Assembly (NCBI RefSeq): GCF_030268005.1
Contig: NZ_BRZC01000007.1
Coordinates: 124,001-188,000, forward strand
Source of the DNA: Microbacterium arabinogalactanolyticum
GTDB taxonomy: Bacteria; Actinomycetota; Actinomycetes; Actinomycetales; Microbacteriaceae
Length of the DNA stretch: 64,000 nucleotides
Reading direction: 5' to 3'
The notes beneath the pieces are model-generated. The model was not told where the DNA came from. It saw only the letters and a list, made by a program, of their open reading frames with translations, and ran no database searches. Of this stretch, positions 53,649 through 64,000 are shown piece by piece. Every line of letters begins with the position of its first letter. Positions within the stretch are counted from its first letter, which is position 1. The position numbers and the translations under genes are program-made.

Positions 53649-55461
53649 GCGCGCCCTTCGTCTCGCTGCGCTCGCTCAGGAGCCGCGGAGCGAGACGAAG
53701 GGCGGCGGGATCCGAGGTCGGCAGCCGGCACACGAAGTCCCGGCAGTCGTAGACCAGCCCGTCGGCAGCGTCCTTGCCCTCGAACAGCATGAATCCGGCA
53801 TCCGCGAACGCCGCCGCCTGCGCCGGACTCACCACGGTCAACACATCCGCATCCGTCGCGCGCGCCGCGTCCGCGAGGGCGCCGTCGCGCGACGCGACGA
53901 CGGCCACGACCTGCCGCGGCGGCTGAGCGAGACCCGCCGCGACGCGCAGGATGGCGCCGTGGGCGATCGGATGCTGCAGGGCGCGGCCCGCGACGCTCGC
54001 CACGAGCTGCTCGGCCTGCGCACGGTGCGCCTCGCCGGCGCCCAGCCGCCAGGCGGTGAGATGAGCGGATGCCAGGGCCGCGGGCCCCGAGGGGAGATCG
54101 CCGTCGCCGTCCTCGGCGCCCCGCACGATGCCCTGGCCGGCGAGCACCGGATCCGATGCGGCCTTCGTTCCCAGCACCTCGAGCGCGCGCGACGCCCAGG
54201 CCGTGTCGCCGGTCGCGAGCGCCAGCGCGAACAGCCCGTCGGCGAGCAGACCGAGATCGGCGGATGTCGCCACGGCATCCGCCGCGACGCCGTCCAGCGA
54301 CGACCGGACGAGGTCCCCTGCCGCCGAACGGTTCACTCTCAGCACGTGCACGGCAGCCCCCGCGGCCGCGTCGACCCACGAGGCCTCCCCCAGCCGGGCG
54401 CCTGCCCGGGCGAGCGCCCCGATCACGAGGCCGTTCCAGCCGGTCAGCACCTTCCCGTCCACCGCCGGCGCCTCGAGGCCTTCGCGACCCGCCGCGTCCC
54501 GGCGGTAGTAGCCGCCCTCGCTGCGCTCGCCGTCGATCCACGACTCGGAGTCCTGCGCCGCGCCGAACGCACCGCCGTCGCGTCGCAGCACGTTCAGCAG
54601 GAAGCCCGCGATTCCTGCTGCGATGTCCGACCGCCCGGCGTCCAGCGCCACCTCCAGCAGCTGCGCGTTGTCGGTCAGCATCCGCTCGTAGTGCGGCACG
54701 GTCCAGTCCCGCTGGGTCGCGTACCGGAAGAACCCGCCGTCGACGGGGTCCCTCAGCTCGGACCCGGCCATCGCCGTGAGCGCTCGATCCACGGCTTCCG
54801 TTCCGTCTCCCGCCGGATGCTGCAGGAAACGCAGCGTCGTGGCCATCGGGAACTTCGGTGCGCCGCCGAAGCCGCCGAACAGGCGGTCCTCCCGCTCGGT
54901 GATCGTGCCAGCCGCGGCGCGCAGCGCACTGACGTCGGGGAGCTGCGACTCCGGCGCCTGCGCGGCTGCCCGCAGCGCGTCGGCCACGGCATCCGCCGAG
55001 GCGAGCACCTCGTCGTGCCGATCCGTCCACGCCTCGCGCACGGCCGTCAGCACGTCGCGGAAGGCCGGCGTTCCGCCGCGCGCCTCCGGCGGCCAGTAGG
55101 TGCCGGCGTAGAACGTTGCGCCCTGCGGCGTGGTGAACACGGTCAGTGGCCAGCCGAGGTTCTGCGTGAACGCGGATGCCGCAGCCATGAACGCCGCATC
55201 GACCTCCGGATACTCCTCGCGATCGATCTTCACGGCCACGAAGCCCTCGTTGATCTGCGCGGCCGTGGCCGCATCGGAGAAGGACTCGCGCGCCATGACG
55301 TGGCACCAGTGGCAGGTGGAGTAACCGATCGAGATCAGCAGCGGCACATCGCGGCGCACGGCCTCGTCGAACGCCTCGGTGCTCCACGGTCGCCAGTCCA
55401 CCGGGTTCTCGGCGTGCGCGCGCAGATAGGGGCTGAGGGTATCGGCGAGCCGGTTGGTCAT
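53626..55461 (-). CDS. DUF255 thioredoxin-fold protein (YyaL/SSP411 family)
   Basis: 611 residues: an N-terminal thioredoxin-like domain with [13 protein letters not shown] and redox motif C50-HW-C53, then a six-hairpin glycosidase-like domain with AGTYWPPE and [21 protein letters not shown]. Many relatives are longer, near 650-690 residues. The last residues ([18 protein letters not shown]) are encoded by the palindromic repeat and the tandem duplication, so the natural end appears replaced. ATG 55461 has TACCGT seven bases upstream. Function unproven; thiol or nucleotide-sugar epimerase roles are speculative. Confidence 0.88.
   Translation of the reverse strand: MTNRLADTLSPYLRAHAENPVDWRPWSTEAFDEAVRRDVPLLISIGYSTCHWCHVMARESFSDAATAAQINEGFVAVKIDREEYPEVDAAFMAAASAFTQNLGWPLTVFTTPQGATFYAGTYWPPEARGGTPAFRDVLTAVREAWTDRHDEVLASADAVADALRAAAQAPESQLPDVSALRAAAGTITEREDRLFGGFGGAPKFPMATTLRFLQHPAGDGTEAVDRALTAMAGSELRDPVDGGFFRYATQRDWTVPHYERMLTDNAQLLEVALDAGRSDIAAGIAGFLLNVLRRDGGAFGAAQDSESWIDGERSEGGYYRRDAAGREGLEAPAVDGKVLTGWNGLVIGALARAGARLGEASWVDAAAGAAVHVLRVNRSAAGDLVRSSLDGVAADAVATSADLGLLADGLFALALATGDTAWASRALEVLGTKAASDPVLAGQGIVRGAEDGDGDLPSGPAALASAHLTAWRLGAGEAHRAQAEQLVASVAGRALQHPIAHGAILRVAAGLAQPPRQVVAVVASRDGALADAARATDADVLTVVSPAQAAAFADAGFMLFEGKDAADGLVYDCRDFVCRLPTSDPAALRLAPRLLSERSETKGAQEPGSGR
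53650..53703. repeat. Palindromic repeat, copy 1
   Basis: Inverted arms GCCCTTCGTCTCGCT (53653-53667) and AGCGAGACGAAGGGC (53689-53703). Bases 53650-53680 are identical, on the other strand, to 59660-59690. This copy encodes the C-terminal residues of the DUF255 protein. Confidence 0.8.
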
Positions 55462-55468
55462 GGCACCC

Positions 55469-55474
55469 ACGGTA
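55469..55474 (-). promoter_or_regulatory. -10 box of the leaderless DUF255 gene
   Basis: TACCGT on the minus strand, 7-base spacer, ATG 55461. Confidence 0.45.
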
Positions 55475-55501
55475 CGCCGCGGGCCCCGGACCGCGGGCCG
55501 G

Positions 55502-56074
55502 TCAGAACGCGGCGAGCGCGCGCGGGTCGGCGACCGGCGCGAATCCGACCAGCGGCAGCGCCCTCTCGGCGGCGAGCGCGATGCGGTCGAGGATCTGCGG
55601 CGACCGGATCTCGTAGCCGTCGAAGTCGGTGTTGCTGGCGTACACGCCCAGCGGCAGGGTGAGCGCCTGGAAGAAGGCGAACAGCGGTCGCAGCTGGTGC
55701 TCGAGGATCAGGGCGTGCCGTTCACCGCCGCCGGTGGCGGCCAGCAGCACGGGCTTGCCGACCAGGGCGTACTGGCCGATGAAGTCGAACAGATGCTTGA
55801 ACAGCCCGGTGAACGAGGCGCGATAGACCGGGCTCCCCACGATGAGCAGGTCGGCCTCCTCGATCGCCTGCAGCTGCGCCTCCACCGCGGGAGGCAGGTC
55901 GTCGCGCCGCAGAGCACCGGCGAGCCCGGGCCCGATCTCGGTGAGCTCGATGATGCGCACGTCCACGTCGATCCGCTCCGCCACCGCGTCCGCGATGGCG
56001 CGCAGCAGAGCAGTGGTCTTGCTGGGCTCGTGCAGGGATCCGGAGACGGCGACGACGCGGTAGCGGGCTGGCAT
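55502..56074 (-). CDS. NADPH-dependent FMN reductase
   Basis: 190 residues with a flavodoxin-like fold: [17 protein letters not shown] (phosphate loop), [18 protein letters not shown] and [18 protein letters not shown]. It resembles MsuE/SsuE-type reductases that supply reduced FMN to monooxygenases, but no monooxygenase is adjacent. ATG 56074 follows TACCGT by seven bases. Confidence 0.88.
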   Translation of the reverse strand: MPARYRVVAVSGSLHEPSKTTALLRAIADAVAERIDVDVRIIELTEIGPGLAGALRRDDLPPAVEAQLQAIEEADLLIVGSPVYRASFTGLFKHLFDFIGQYALVGKPVLLAATGGGERHALILEHQLRPLFAFFQALTLPLGVYASNTDFDGYEIRSPQILDRIALAAERALPLVGFAPVADPRALAAF

Positions 56075-56184
56075 GCCTCCGACGGTAGTGAGCAGAACGC
56101 CCCGCGTCACGGGAAGCGACACGGGGCGTCATGCAGTCGAAACATGGCGTCATCCGGCGGGCGGCCGGGGACAGCGGGAGGAGG

Positions 56185-58645
<2,461 letters not shown>

Positions 58646-58669
58646 GGTTCCGAGCGTACGGGAATAGTT

Positions 58670-58711
58670 GGACAATCTGTCCGTTGAATGCCAACATGGC
58701 ACGTTGTGCCA
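58670..58711. promoter_or_regulatory. Two palindromes between tetR and the SDR gene
   Basis: GGACA-ATC-TGTCC at 58670-58682 and TGGCAC-GTT-GTGCCA at 58697-58711. Either could be the TetR operator controlling both divergent genes. Confidence 0.6.
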
Positions 58712-58729
58712 CTTAAGGCAATGAGCATC

Positions 58730-58799
58730 ATGACGGATCCGATCCCGGACCCGCCGGGGGTGCCCGATCAAGATGACGGACCCGATCCTGGACCCGCCG
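58730..58799. repeat. Imperfect 27-bp direct repeat in the SDR leader
   Basis: Units at 58730-58756 and 58773-58799 (each beginning ATGACGGA) match at 25 of 27 positions with a 43-base period. The second unit ends just before the SDR ribosome binding site. Confidence 0.7.
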
Positions 58800-58813
58800 A
58801 GGAAGGAATCATC

Positions 58814-59599
58814 ATGAACCGCTACGAAGGTCGCCGCGCACTCGTCACCGGAGGCGGCTCCGGCATCGGCCAGGCCACCGTGCTGCGGATGCTGTCGGAG
58901 GGCGGCCGTGTCGTCGCCGCTGACGTCAGCGCCGCGGGCCTCGCCGACACGGTCGAGAAGGCCGGCGCCGACGCCGAGCGCCTCACCACCGTCGAGGTCA
59001 ACATCGGCGACGAGGCATCGGTCAAGGCCGGGGTGTCCGCAGCCGTCGACGCACTGGGCGGCCTGGACGTGCTGGTCAACGCCGCGGGCATCCTGCGGTC
59101 CTCGCACACCGACCAGACGACCCTCGACCAGTTCCAGCAGGTCATCCAGGTGAACCTGGTCGGGACGTTCCTGATGATCCGGGAGGCGATCCCCGCCCTC
59201 CTCGAGGGCACCGACTCCGCGGTGGTGAACTTCAGCTCCACCTCCGCGATGTTCGCGCACCCCTACATGGCGGCGTACGCGGCCAGCAAGGGCGGCGTGC
59301 AGTCGATGACCCACGCCCTCGCCGCCGAGTACGCGAAGCGCGGCATCCGCTTCACGTCCGTGCAGCCGGGCTCGATCTCGTCCGGCATGACCGACGGATC
59401 CGGCCAGAGCAGGCAGAGCGTCGGTCCCGGCCTTCCCGAAGACGCCGACATGAGCCTGTTCATGAAGCTCGCCCCGGCCATCGGCCAGGGCTTCGCGGGC
59501 CCCGAGTCGGTCGCCGGCGTCGTCGCGATGCTGGCCAGCGCCGACGGCGCCTTCATCACCGGCACCGAGGTGCGCATCGACGGCGGAACGCACTTCTGA
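58814..59599 (+). CDS. SDR-family oxidoreductase
   Basis: 261 residues. Cofactor loop TGGGSGIGQATVL, NAAG in VLVNAAGILRS, catalytic Ser in NFSSTSA and YAASKGG for Tyr-x3-Lys; the C-terminal GTEVRIDGGTHF is standard. Substrate unknown. ATG 58814 is chosen for GGAAGGA upstream and family alignment; upstream in-frame ATGs would add a repeat-derived peptide. Divergent TetR regulation is likely. Confidence 0.92.
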   Translation: MNRYEGRRALVTGGGSGIGQATVLRMLSEGGRVVAADVSAAGLADTVEKAGADAERLTTVEVNIGDEASVKAGVSAAVDALGGLDVLVNAAGILRSSHTDQTTLDQFQQVIQVNLVGTFLMIREAIPALLEGTDSAVVNFSSTSAMFAHPYMAAYAASKGGVQSMTHALAAEYAKRGIRFTSVQPGSISSGMTDGSGQSRQSVGPGLPEDADMSLFMKLAPAIGQGFAGPESVAGVVAMLASADGAFITGTEVRIDGGTHF

Positions 59600-59659
59600 T
59601 CCGCTCCCCCTCGTCTCGTCGCTGCGCTCCTCGCTCGGGGACCGGTGCTCAAGCCGGTT

Positions 59660-59690
59660 CCTGAGCGAGCGCAGCGAGACGAAGGGCGCG
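59660..59690. repeat. Palindromic repeat, copy 2
   Basis: 31 bases identical to the reverse complement of 53650-53680. A degraded inverted partner lies at about 59608-59640. The repeat ends right before the hrpA -10 box. Confidence 0.8.
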
Positions 59691-59691
59691 T

Positions 59692-59697
59692 TAGGCT
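59692..59697 (+). promoter_or_regulatory. -10 box of the hrpA promoter
   Basis: TAGGCT is followed by eight bases (GGAGGGCT) and ATG 59706. Confidence 0.5.
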
Positions 59698-59705
59698 GGA
59701 GGGCT

Positions 59706-62700
59706 ATGTCCTCGCCCGTCATCGTGTATCCCCCGGAGCTGCCGGTCTCCGCAGCCCGCGGGGAGATCGCCGACGCGATCCGCGACCATCAGGTGGTGAT
59801 CGTGGCCGGCGCCACAGGCTCGGGAAAGACCACGCAGCTTCCGAAGATCTGCCTGGAGTTGGGCCGGGAGCGCATCGCTCACACCCAGCCGAGACGGCTC
59901 GCAGCACGCACCATCGCCGAGCGTGTCGCCGAGGAGCTGCACGTCGAGCTGGGCGACCTGGTCGGCTACAAGGTGCGGTTCACGGACCAGGTGTCGGATG
60001 CCACGCGCATCGCGCTGATGACCGACGGCATCCTGCTGAACGAGATCCACCGCGATCGGTTGCTGCGTCGCTACGACACGATCATCATCGACGAGGCGCA
60101 CGAGCGCTCGCTCAACGTCGACTTCCTGCTGGGATACCTGCACCGCATCCTCCCCGAGCGACCCGACCTCAAGGTGATCATCACCTCGGCGACCATCGAC
60201 CCGCAGAGCTTCGCTGCGCACTTCTCGGATGCCGCCGGCGACCCCGCTCCGATCATCGAGGTGTCCGGCCGGACCTACCCCGTCGAGATCCGATACCGGC
60301 CGCTGGTGGACGACGCCACGACTCCGGAGGAATCCGACGAAACCAGCGGAGACCGGGCCGCGAGCCGGGGTTCGGCCAAGAATCTCCGGAGTTCTGGTGC
60401 GAACGGCGCGGAGCCGGAGGACGAGGTCACGGCCATCGTCGCGGCGCTGCGCGAGCTGGATCGCGAGGCGCCCGGCGACGTGCTGGTGTTCCTGCCCGGC
60501 GAGGCCGAGATCCGGGATGCCGCCGAGGCCGTCCGCGGCGCGTATCGCTCACAGGCCGCGCCTGTCGAGGTGCTGCCCCTGTACGGGCGCCTGTCCGCGG
60601 CCGAGCAGCATCGCGTGTTCGAGCGCTCGACCGTCGCGGGGCTGCGCCGCCGGGTGGTGCTGGCCACGAACGTCGCCGAGACCAGCCTCACGGTGCCCGG
60701 CATCAAGTACGTGATCGACACCGGTACGGCCCGCATCTCGCGGTACAGCGCACGCTCCAAGGTGCAGCGCCTGCCCATCGAGGCGGTGTCGCAGGCATCC
60801 GCGAACCAGCGCTCGGGCCGCGCGGGGCGCACCAGCGACGGCATCGCGATCCGCCTCTACGGCGAGGACGACTTCGAGAAGCGCCCGGAGTTCACCGAGC
60901 CCGAGATCCTGCGCACCTCGCTGGCCTCGGTCGTGCTGCAGATGCTCTCGCTCGGCTTCGGCGATATCACCGAGTTCCCGTTCCTCACTCCCCCGGACTC
61001 GCGCGGCGTCAAGTCCGCCCTCGACCTGCTCACCGAGATCGGTGCGGTCGACGTGACCCGTGGCGCAGCGCCCCGCCTCACGAGGATCGGTCGGGAGATC
61101 TCCCGGATGCCGATGGATCCGCGGTTCGCGCGGATGCTGGTCGCCGGCGCCGCCGCGGGCTCCGGCGTGCTGCGCGACGTCATGCCGATCGTCGCCGGCC
61201 TGTCCATCCAGGACGTGCGCGAGCGCCCCTCAGCGGATGCTCCGCAGTCGGTGCGGGACGAGGCCGACCGCATGCACGCGCGCTTCGCCGACCCGACCAG
61301 CGACTTCCTCTCGCTGCTGAAGCTGTGGAACCACCTGCGCGAGCAGCAGAGGGAGCTCGGCTCCAGCGCGTTCCGCCGGATGTGCCGCAGCGAGCACCTG
61401 AACTACGTGCGCGTGCGCGAGTGGTTCGACGTCCACCGCCAGTTGCGCACACTCGTGAAGGCGCCCAAGGACACCGCCGACGCGGGTGCCGCGCCCGCCG
61501 ACGCGGATGCCCTGCACCGCGCGGTCCTCGCCGGCCTGCTCTCGCAGATCGGCATCCTGGATGAGCGAACTGCAGCCGGCAGCGCCAACAAGGACAAGCC
61601 GAAGAAGGGCGAGAAGCGCCGCATCGCGGAGTACCGCGGCGCCCGCGGCATCCGTTTCTCCATCTTCCCCGGCTCGGGTCTGCGCAAGAAGGCTCCGCAG
61701 GCCGTGATGGCCGCCGAGATCGTGGAGACCTCGCGCACGTTCGCGCGCACGGTCGCGGCGATCGACCCCGCCTGGGCGGAGTCACTCGCCGGCGACCTCG
61801 CCAAGCGGCAGGTCACCGAGCCGCACTGGTCGAAGGATGCCGGCGCCGCGGTCGCGTTCGAGAAGGTGACGCTGTTCGGCGTGGAGATCATCCCCCGGAG
61901 GCGCGTGCAGTTCGCGCGCATCGACCGCGCGGGCGCCCGCGAGCTGTTCCTACGCCACGCTCTGGTCGAGGGCGAGTGGGATCCGTCGCGCATCGACAAG
62001 AGGGTCAGCGCCTTCTGGCGCGCGAACGCCGAACTGCGCCGCCGTCTGGAGAAGCTGGAGGAGCGCGAGCGCCGCCGGGACATCCTCGCCGGCGACGAGA
62101 CCGTGTTCGCCTTCTACGACCAGCGCATCCCGCACGAGGTGTTCGACGTGCGCTCCTTCGAGAAGTGGTGGCGCGACGCCCTCGCGTCCACGCCGAAGCT
62201 GCTCGTCATGCGCGAGAGCGACCTGCTCGAGGACGAGGACCGCGCCGACCAGTCCGAGTTCCCCACCCGCTGGACGCAGGGCGACCAGGTGCTGGGCCTC
62301 GCCTACCGCTTCGAGCCGGGGGCGGAGGACGACGGTGTGAGCGTGGTGCTTCCGCTCGCCCTGCTGCAGCAGATCCGCGACACCGGCTTCGACTGGCAGG
62401 TGCCCGGCCTGCGCGACGAGCTCATCACCGCCCTGCTCCGCGCGCTGCCGAAGGCGGTCCGCCGCCATGTCGTGCCTGCCGCGGACTGGGCCGCGAAGCT
62501 GGGCGAGCAGCTCGCCCAGGACGGCCCCGAGAACCACGCCGGCGTGCCCGAGCGCTCGCTCAAGGAGTCGCTGGCCCGGCTGATCCAGCCGATCGCGAAC
62601 CAGCGCGTCGCGGCATCGGACTTCGAGGACGATCGTGTGCCGGGGCACCTGCGGATGAACTTCCGCGCGGTCGACGAGCGCGGGCGCGTCGTGGGCTCCG

Positions 62701-63716
62701 ACCGGGATCTGGCGTCCCTGCAGCAGCGGCTCTCGGACCGTTCGCGGCAGAGCGTCGCGCGCTCGATCGCGCGTCCGGATGCGCCGGCGAAGGGCGCACG
62801 CAAGCCCGATGCCGCGTCCGTCGCCGCAGCATCCGCCCGCGGTCCGATCGAGCGCGACGACCTGACGGACTGGACCTTCGGGGACCTGCCCGACGTCCTC
62901 GACACGAAGGTCGCAGGTGGTGTGGTGCGCGGCTACCCCGCGATCGTGGACCGCGGCTCGACCGTGTCGGTGCGCCTGGAGGCGACGGTGGATGCCGCGG
63001 CATCCGCCACCCGCGACGGGGTGCTGCGTCTGGTGCTGCTGAACGTCCCCTCCCCCGCGTCGTACGTGCAGAACCACCTCACCTCGGCGGAGAAGCTGGC
63101 GCTCGCCGCATCGCCGTATCAGAACGTGGCTGCACTGATCGAGGACGCCCGCACAGCCGTCGTGCGCGGGCTCATCGAGGCCGAGGTGCCCGGCGGACTC
63201 ATCCGCACCGAGGCCGAGTTCCGGCGGGTGCGGGATGCCGTCAACGCCGCCCTCGTGGACAGCCTGTTCGCGTGCGTGTCGCTGGTCGCCCGCATCCTGA
63301 CGAAGAGTCGCGACGTGGAGCGCGGCATCAAGTCGCAGAACTCGCTCGCGCTGCTCGGCCCGCTGAACGACATCCGCTCCCAGCTGAGCGGCCTCATCCG
63401 CCCCGGCTTCATCTCCGCCACGGGGGTGGAGCGGCTCGCACATCTTCCCCGCTACCTCGACGGGATGCTGGACAGGCTGAAGACGCTCGCGAACGAGCCG
63501 GGCAAGGACCGCGCCCGTATGACCGAGTACGAGCGCATGGCGAAGGCCTTCGAGGACGCCGGCGGCACGATCCCGCTCGCATCCGACGCGCCGGCCGCCC
63601 TCGTGGAGGTGCGCTGGCTTCTCGAGGAGTACCGGGTGAGCGTGTTCGCGCAGCGCCTGGGCACCGCGCAGCCCGTCTCACCGCAGCGGATCATGAAAGC
63701 GCTCTCGGCTCGCTGA
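59706..63716 (+). CDS. hrpA: ATP-dependent RNA helicase HrpA (DEAH box)
   Basis: 1336 residues, normal for HrpA. Walker A GATGSGKTT at 35-43, DEAH motif in IIIDEAHERSLN near 129, SAT motif (IITSATIDP), NVAETSLTVPGIKYVIDTG and QRSGRAGR in RecA domain 2, a helicase-associated domain, an OB-like region and a C-terminal DUF3418 region (about 650-1330). A charged linker at about 205-240 (TTPEESDETSGDRAAS) lengthens the RecA1-RecA2 junction. It remodels RNA or ribosomes. It is probably leaderless, and the upstream repeat abuts its promoter. Confidence 0.96.
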   Translation: MSSPVIVYPPELPVSAARGEIADAIRDHQVVIVAGATGSGKTTQLPKICLELGRERIAHTQPRRLAARTIAERVAEELHVELGDLVGYKVRFTDQVSDATRIALMTDGILLNEIHRDRLLRRYDTIIIDEAHERSLNVDFLLGYLHRILPERPDLKVIITSATIDPQSFAAHFSDAAGDPAPIIEVSGRTYPVEIRYRPLVDDATTPEESDETSGDRAASRGSAKNLRSSGANGAEPEDEVTAIVAALRELDREAPGDVLVFLPGEAEIRDAAEAVRGAYRSQAAPVEVLPLYGRLSAAEQHRVFERSTVAGLRRRVVLATNVAETSLTVPGIKYVIDTGTARISRYSARSKVQRLPIEAVSQASANQRSGRAGRTSDGIAIRLYGEDDFEKRPEFTEPEILRTSLASVVLQMLSLGFGDITEFPFLTPPDSRGVKSALDLLTEIGAVDVTRGAAPRLTRIGREISRMPMDPRFARMLVAGAAAGSGVLRDVMPIVAGLSIQDVRERPSADAPQSVRDEADRMHARFADPTSDFLSLLKLWNHLREQQRELGSSAFRRMCRSEHLNYVRVREWFDVHRQLRTLVKAPKDTADAGAAPADADALHRAVLAGLLSQIGILDERTAAGSANKDKPKKGEKRRIAEYRGARGIRFSIFPGSGLRKKAPQAVMAAEIVETSRTFARTVAAIDPAWAESLAGDLAKRQVTEPHWSKDAGAAVAFEKVTLFGVEIIPRRRVQFARIDRAGARELFLRHALVEGEWDPSRIDKRVSAFWRANAELRRRLEKLEERERRRDILAGDETVFAFYDQRIPHEVFDVRSFEKWWRDALASTPKLLVMRESDLLEDEDRADQSEFPTRWTQGDQVLGLAYRFEPGAEDDGVSVVLPLALLQQIRDTGFDWQVPGLRDELITALLRALPKAVRRHVVPAADWAAKLGEQLAQDGPENHAGVPERSLKESLARLIQPIANQRVAASDFEDDRVPGHLRMNFRAVDERGRVVGSDRDLASLQQRLSDRSRQSVARSIARPDAPAKGARKPDAASVAAASARGPIERDDLTDWTFGDLPDVLDTKVAGGVVRGYPAIVDRGSTVSVRLEATVDAAASATRDGVLRLVLLNVPSPASYVQNHLTSAEKLALAASPYQNVAALIEDARTAVVRGLIEAEVPGGLIRTEAEFRRVRDAVNAALVDSLFACVSLVARILTKSRDVERGIKSQNSLALLGPLNDIRSQLSGLIRPGFISATGVERLAHLPRYLDGMLDRLKTLANEPGKDRARMTEYERMAKAFEDAGGTIPLASDAPAALVEVRWLLEEYRVSVFAQRLGTAQPVSPQRIMKALSAR

Positions 63717-63745
63717 GAGATCGCCGCCGTCGCCCGAGGCCGCGT

Positions 63746-63751
63746 TAGCCT
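63746..63751 (+). promoter_or_regulatory. -10 box of a leaderless promoter
   Basis: TAGCCT is followed by a 6-base spacer and ATG 63758. Confidence 0.55.
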
Positions 63752-63757
63752 GGCATC

Positions 63758-64000
63758 ATGGCTCGCGCGATCGTCCACACCGAACTCGGCTCCCCTGACG
63801 TCCTCCGGCTGGTGGAGGTGCCCGACCCCGTCGCAGGCCCTGGCGAGGTGGTCGTCCGGATCGAGGCCGCCGGCGTCAACCCGATCGACGTCAAGCAGCG
63901 CTCGGGGAAGCGCCCCCTGCCGCCGATCACCGAGCCGCGGCACGTCGGATTCGACGGCGCCGGGACGATCACGGCGATCGGCGAGGGCGTCACCGGCTTC
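63758..64000 (+). CDS. NADPH:quinone oxidoreductase-like protein (N-terminal part)
   Basis: The first 81 residues of a zinc-independent medium-chain dehydrogenase/quinone oxidoreductase: ELGSPDVLRLVEVPDPVAGPGEV, AAGVNPIDVKQRSG and HVGFDGAGTITAIGEGVTGF. These match the family's N-terminal GroES-like domain. The rest lies beyond the right edge. Confidence 0.9.
   Translation, partial: MARAIVHTELGSPDVLRLVEVPDPVAGPGEVVVRIEAAGVNPIDVKQRSGKRPLPPITEPRHVGFDGAGTITAIGEGVTGF

Noticed and set aside
61976..63748. Long open frames overlapping hrpA
   Set aside because: They are frame-shifted shadows of the DEAH helicase with Arg/Pro/Ala-rich translations and no family blocks.

Overview
The window looks like a chromosomal segment of a high-GC actinobacterium, most likely Microbacterium or a close relative in Microbacteriaceae. 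This rests on the very high third-position GC, frequent GTG starts, ATGA/GTGA gene overlaps, frequent GGATGCC/GGCATCC words and many apparently leaderless promoters (TANNNT 6-8 nt before ATG/GTG). I see no phage, insertion sequence, CRISPR array or replication origin. Housekeeping genes occur in a colinear order known from Actinobacteria (M. tuberculosis Rv1002c-Rv1018c): pth-rplY, prs-glmU-tRNA-Gln, ispE-rsmA, tatD-metG, rsmI-pmt. Metabolic and regulatory blocks sit between them, and rpfB is absent from its usual place between tatD and rsmA.

Layout. 1-3.6 kb: xthA (partial), trpS, a membrane protein, pth, rplY and a 41-aa membrane peptide. 3.6-12.6 kb: a sugar-acid island (gntK, idnD, a FAH-family enzyme, an idnO-like SDR, an MHS-family transporter, an IclR regulator, a 2-hydroxyacid dehydrogenase and a divergent beta-hydroxyacid dehydrogenase), followed by gnd. 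Together these could convert L-idonate or ketogluconates through gluconate and 6-phosphogluconate to ribulose 5-phosphate. 12.7-16.6 kb: a two-component system next to an RnfD/NqrB-like membrane domain fused to a ferredoxin-NADP reductase-like domain. 16.6-19.1 kb: prs, glmU and tRNA-Gln, with glmU starting almost at the tRNA 3' end. 19.2-22 kb: GNAT, MarR, a pseudouridine synthase and a methyltransferase.

22-25.7 kb: metQ-metN-metI methionine transporter with a TetR gene just upstream and palindromes in the metQ promoter region. 25.7-33.3 kb: an ABC-F protein, a LacI regulator and a CUT2 sugar ABC operon (chvE-mmsA-mmsB). The sugar operon begins with a truncated class II aldolase-like gene and has a LacI-type operator. 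33.3-38.4 kb: a second LacI regulator divergent from two HSL-family esterases and an MFS transporter, then an Lrp regulator. 38.4-49.5 kb: ispE, an aldo/keto reductase, rsmA, MFS, GNAT, tatD, metG, small proteins, a methyltransferase, rsmI and pmt. 49.5-59.6 kb: DUF808 protein, amino-acid permease, membrane protein plus YtrA-like GntR, DUF255 thioredoxin-fold protein, FMN reductase, aldo/keto reductase, nucleoside hydrolase, and TetR divergent from an SDR. 59.7-64 kb: a large HrpA helicase and the start of a quinone-oxidoreductase-like gene.

The most unusual signals are the class II aldolase remnant coupled to the sugar transporter, the tRNA-glmU junction, the nested 35-bp palindrome of the sugar-acid island, the RnfD-FNR fusion beside its two-component system, the repeated stem-loops between binding-protein and ABC genes, and a palindromic repeat family that supplies the C-terminus and stop region of the DUF255 gene.
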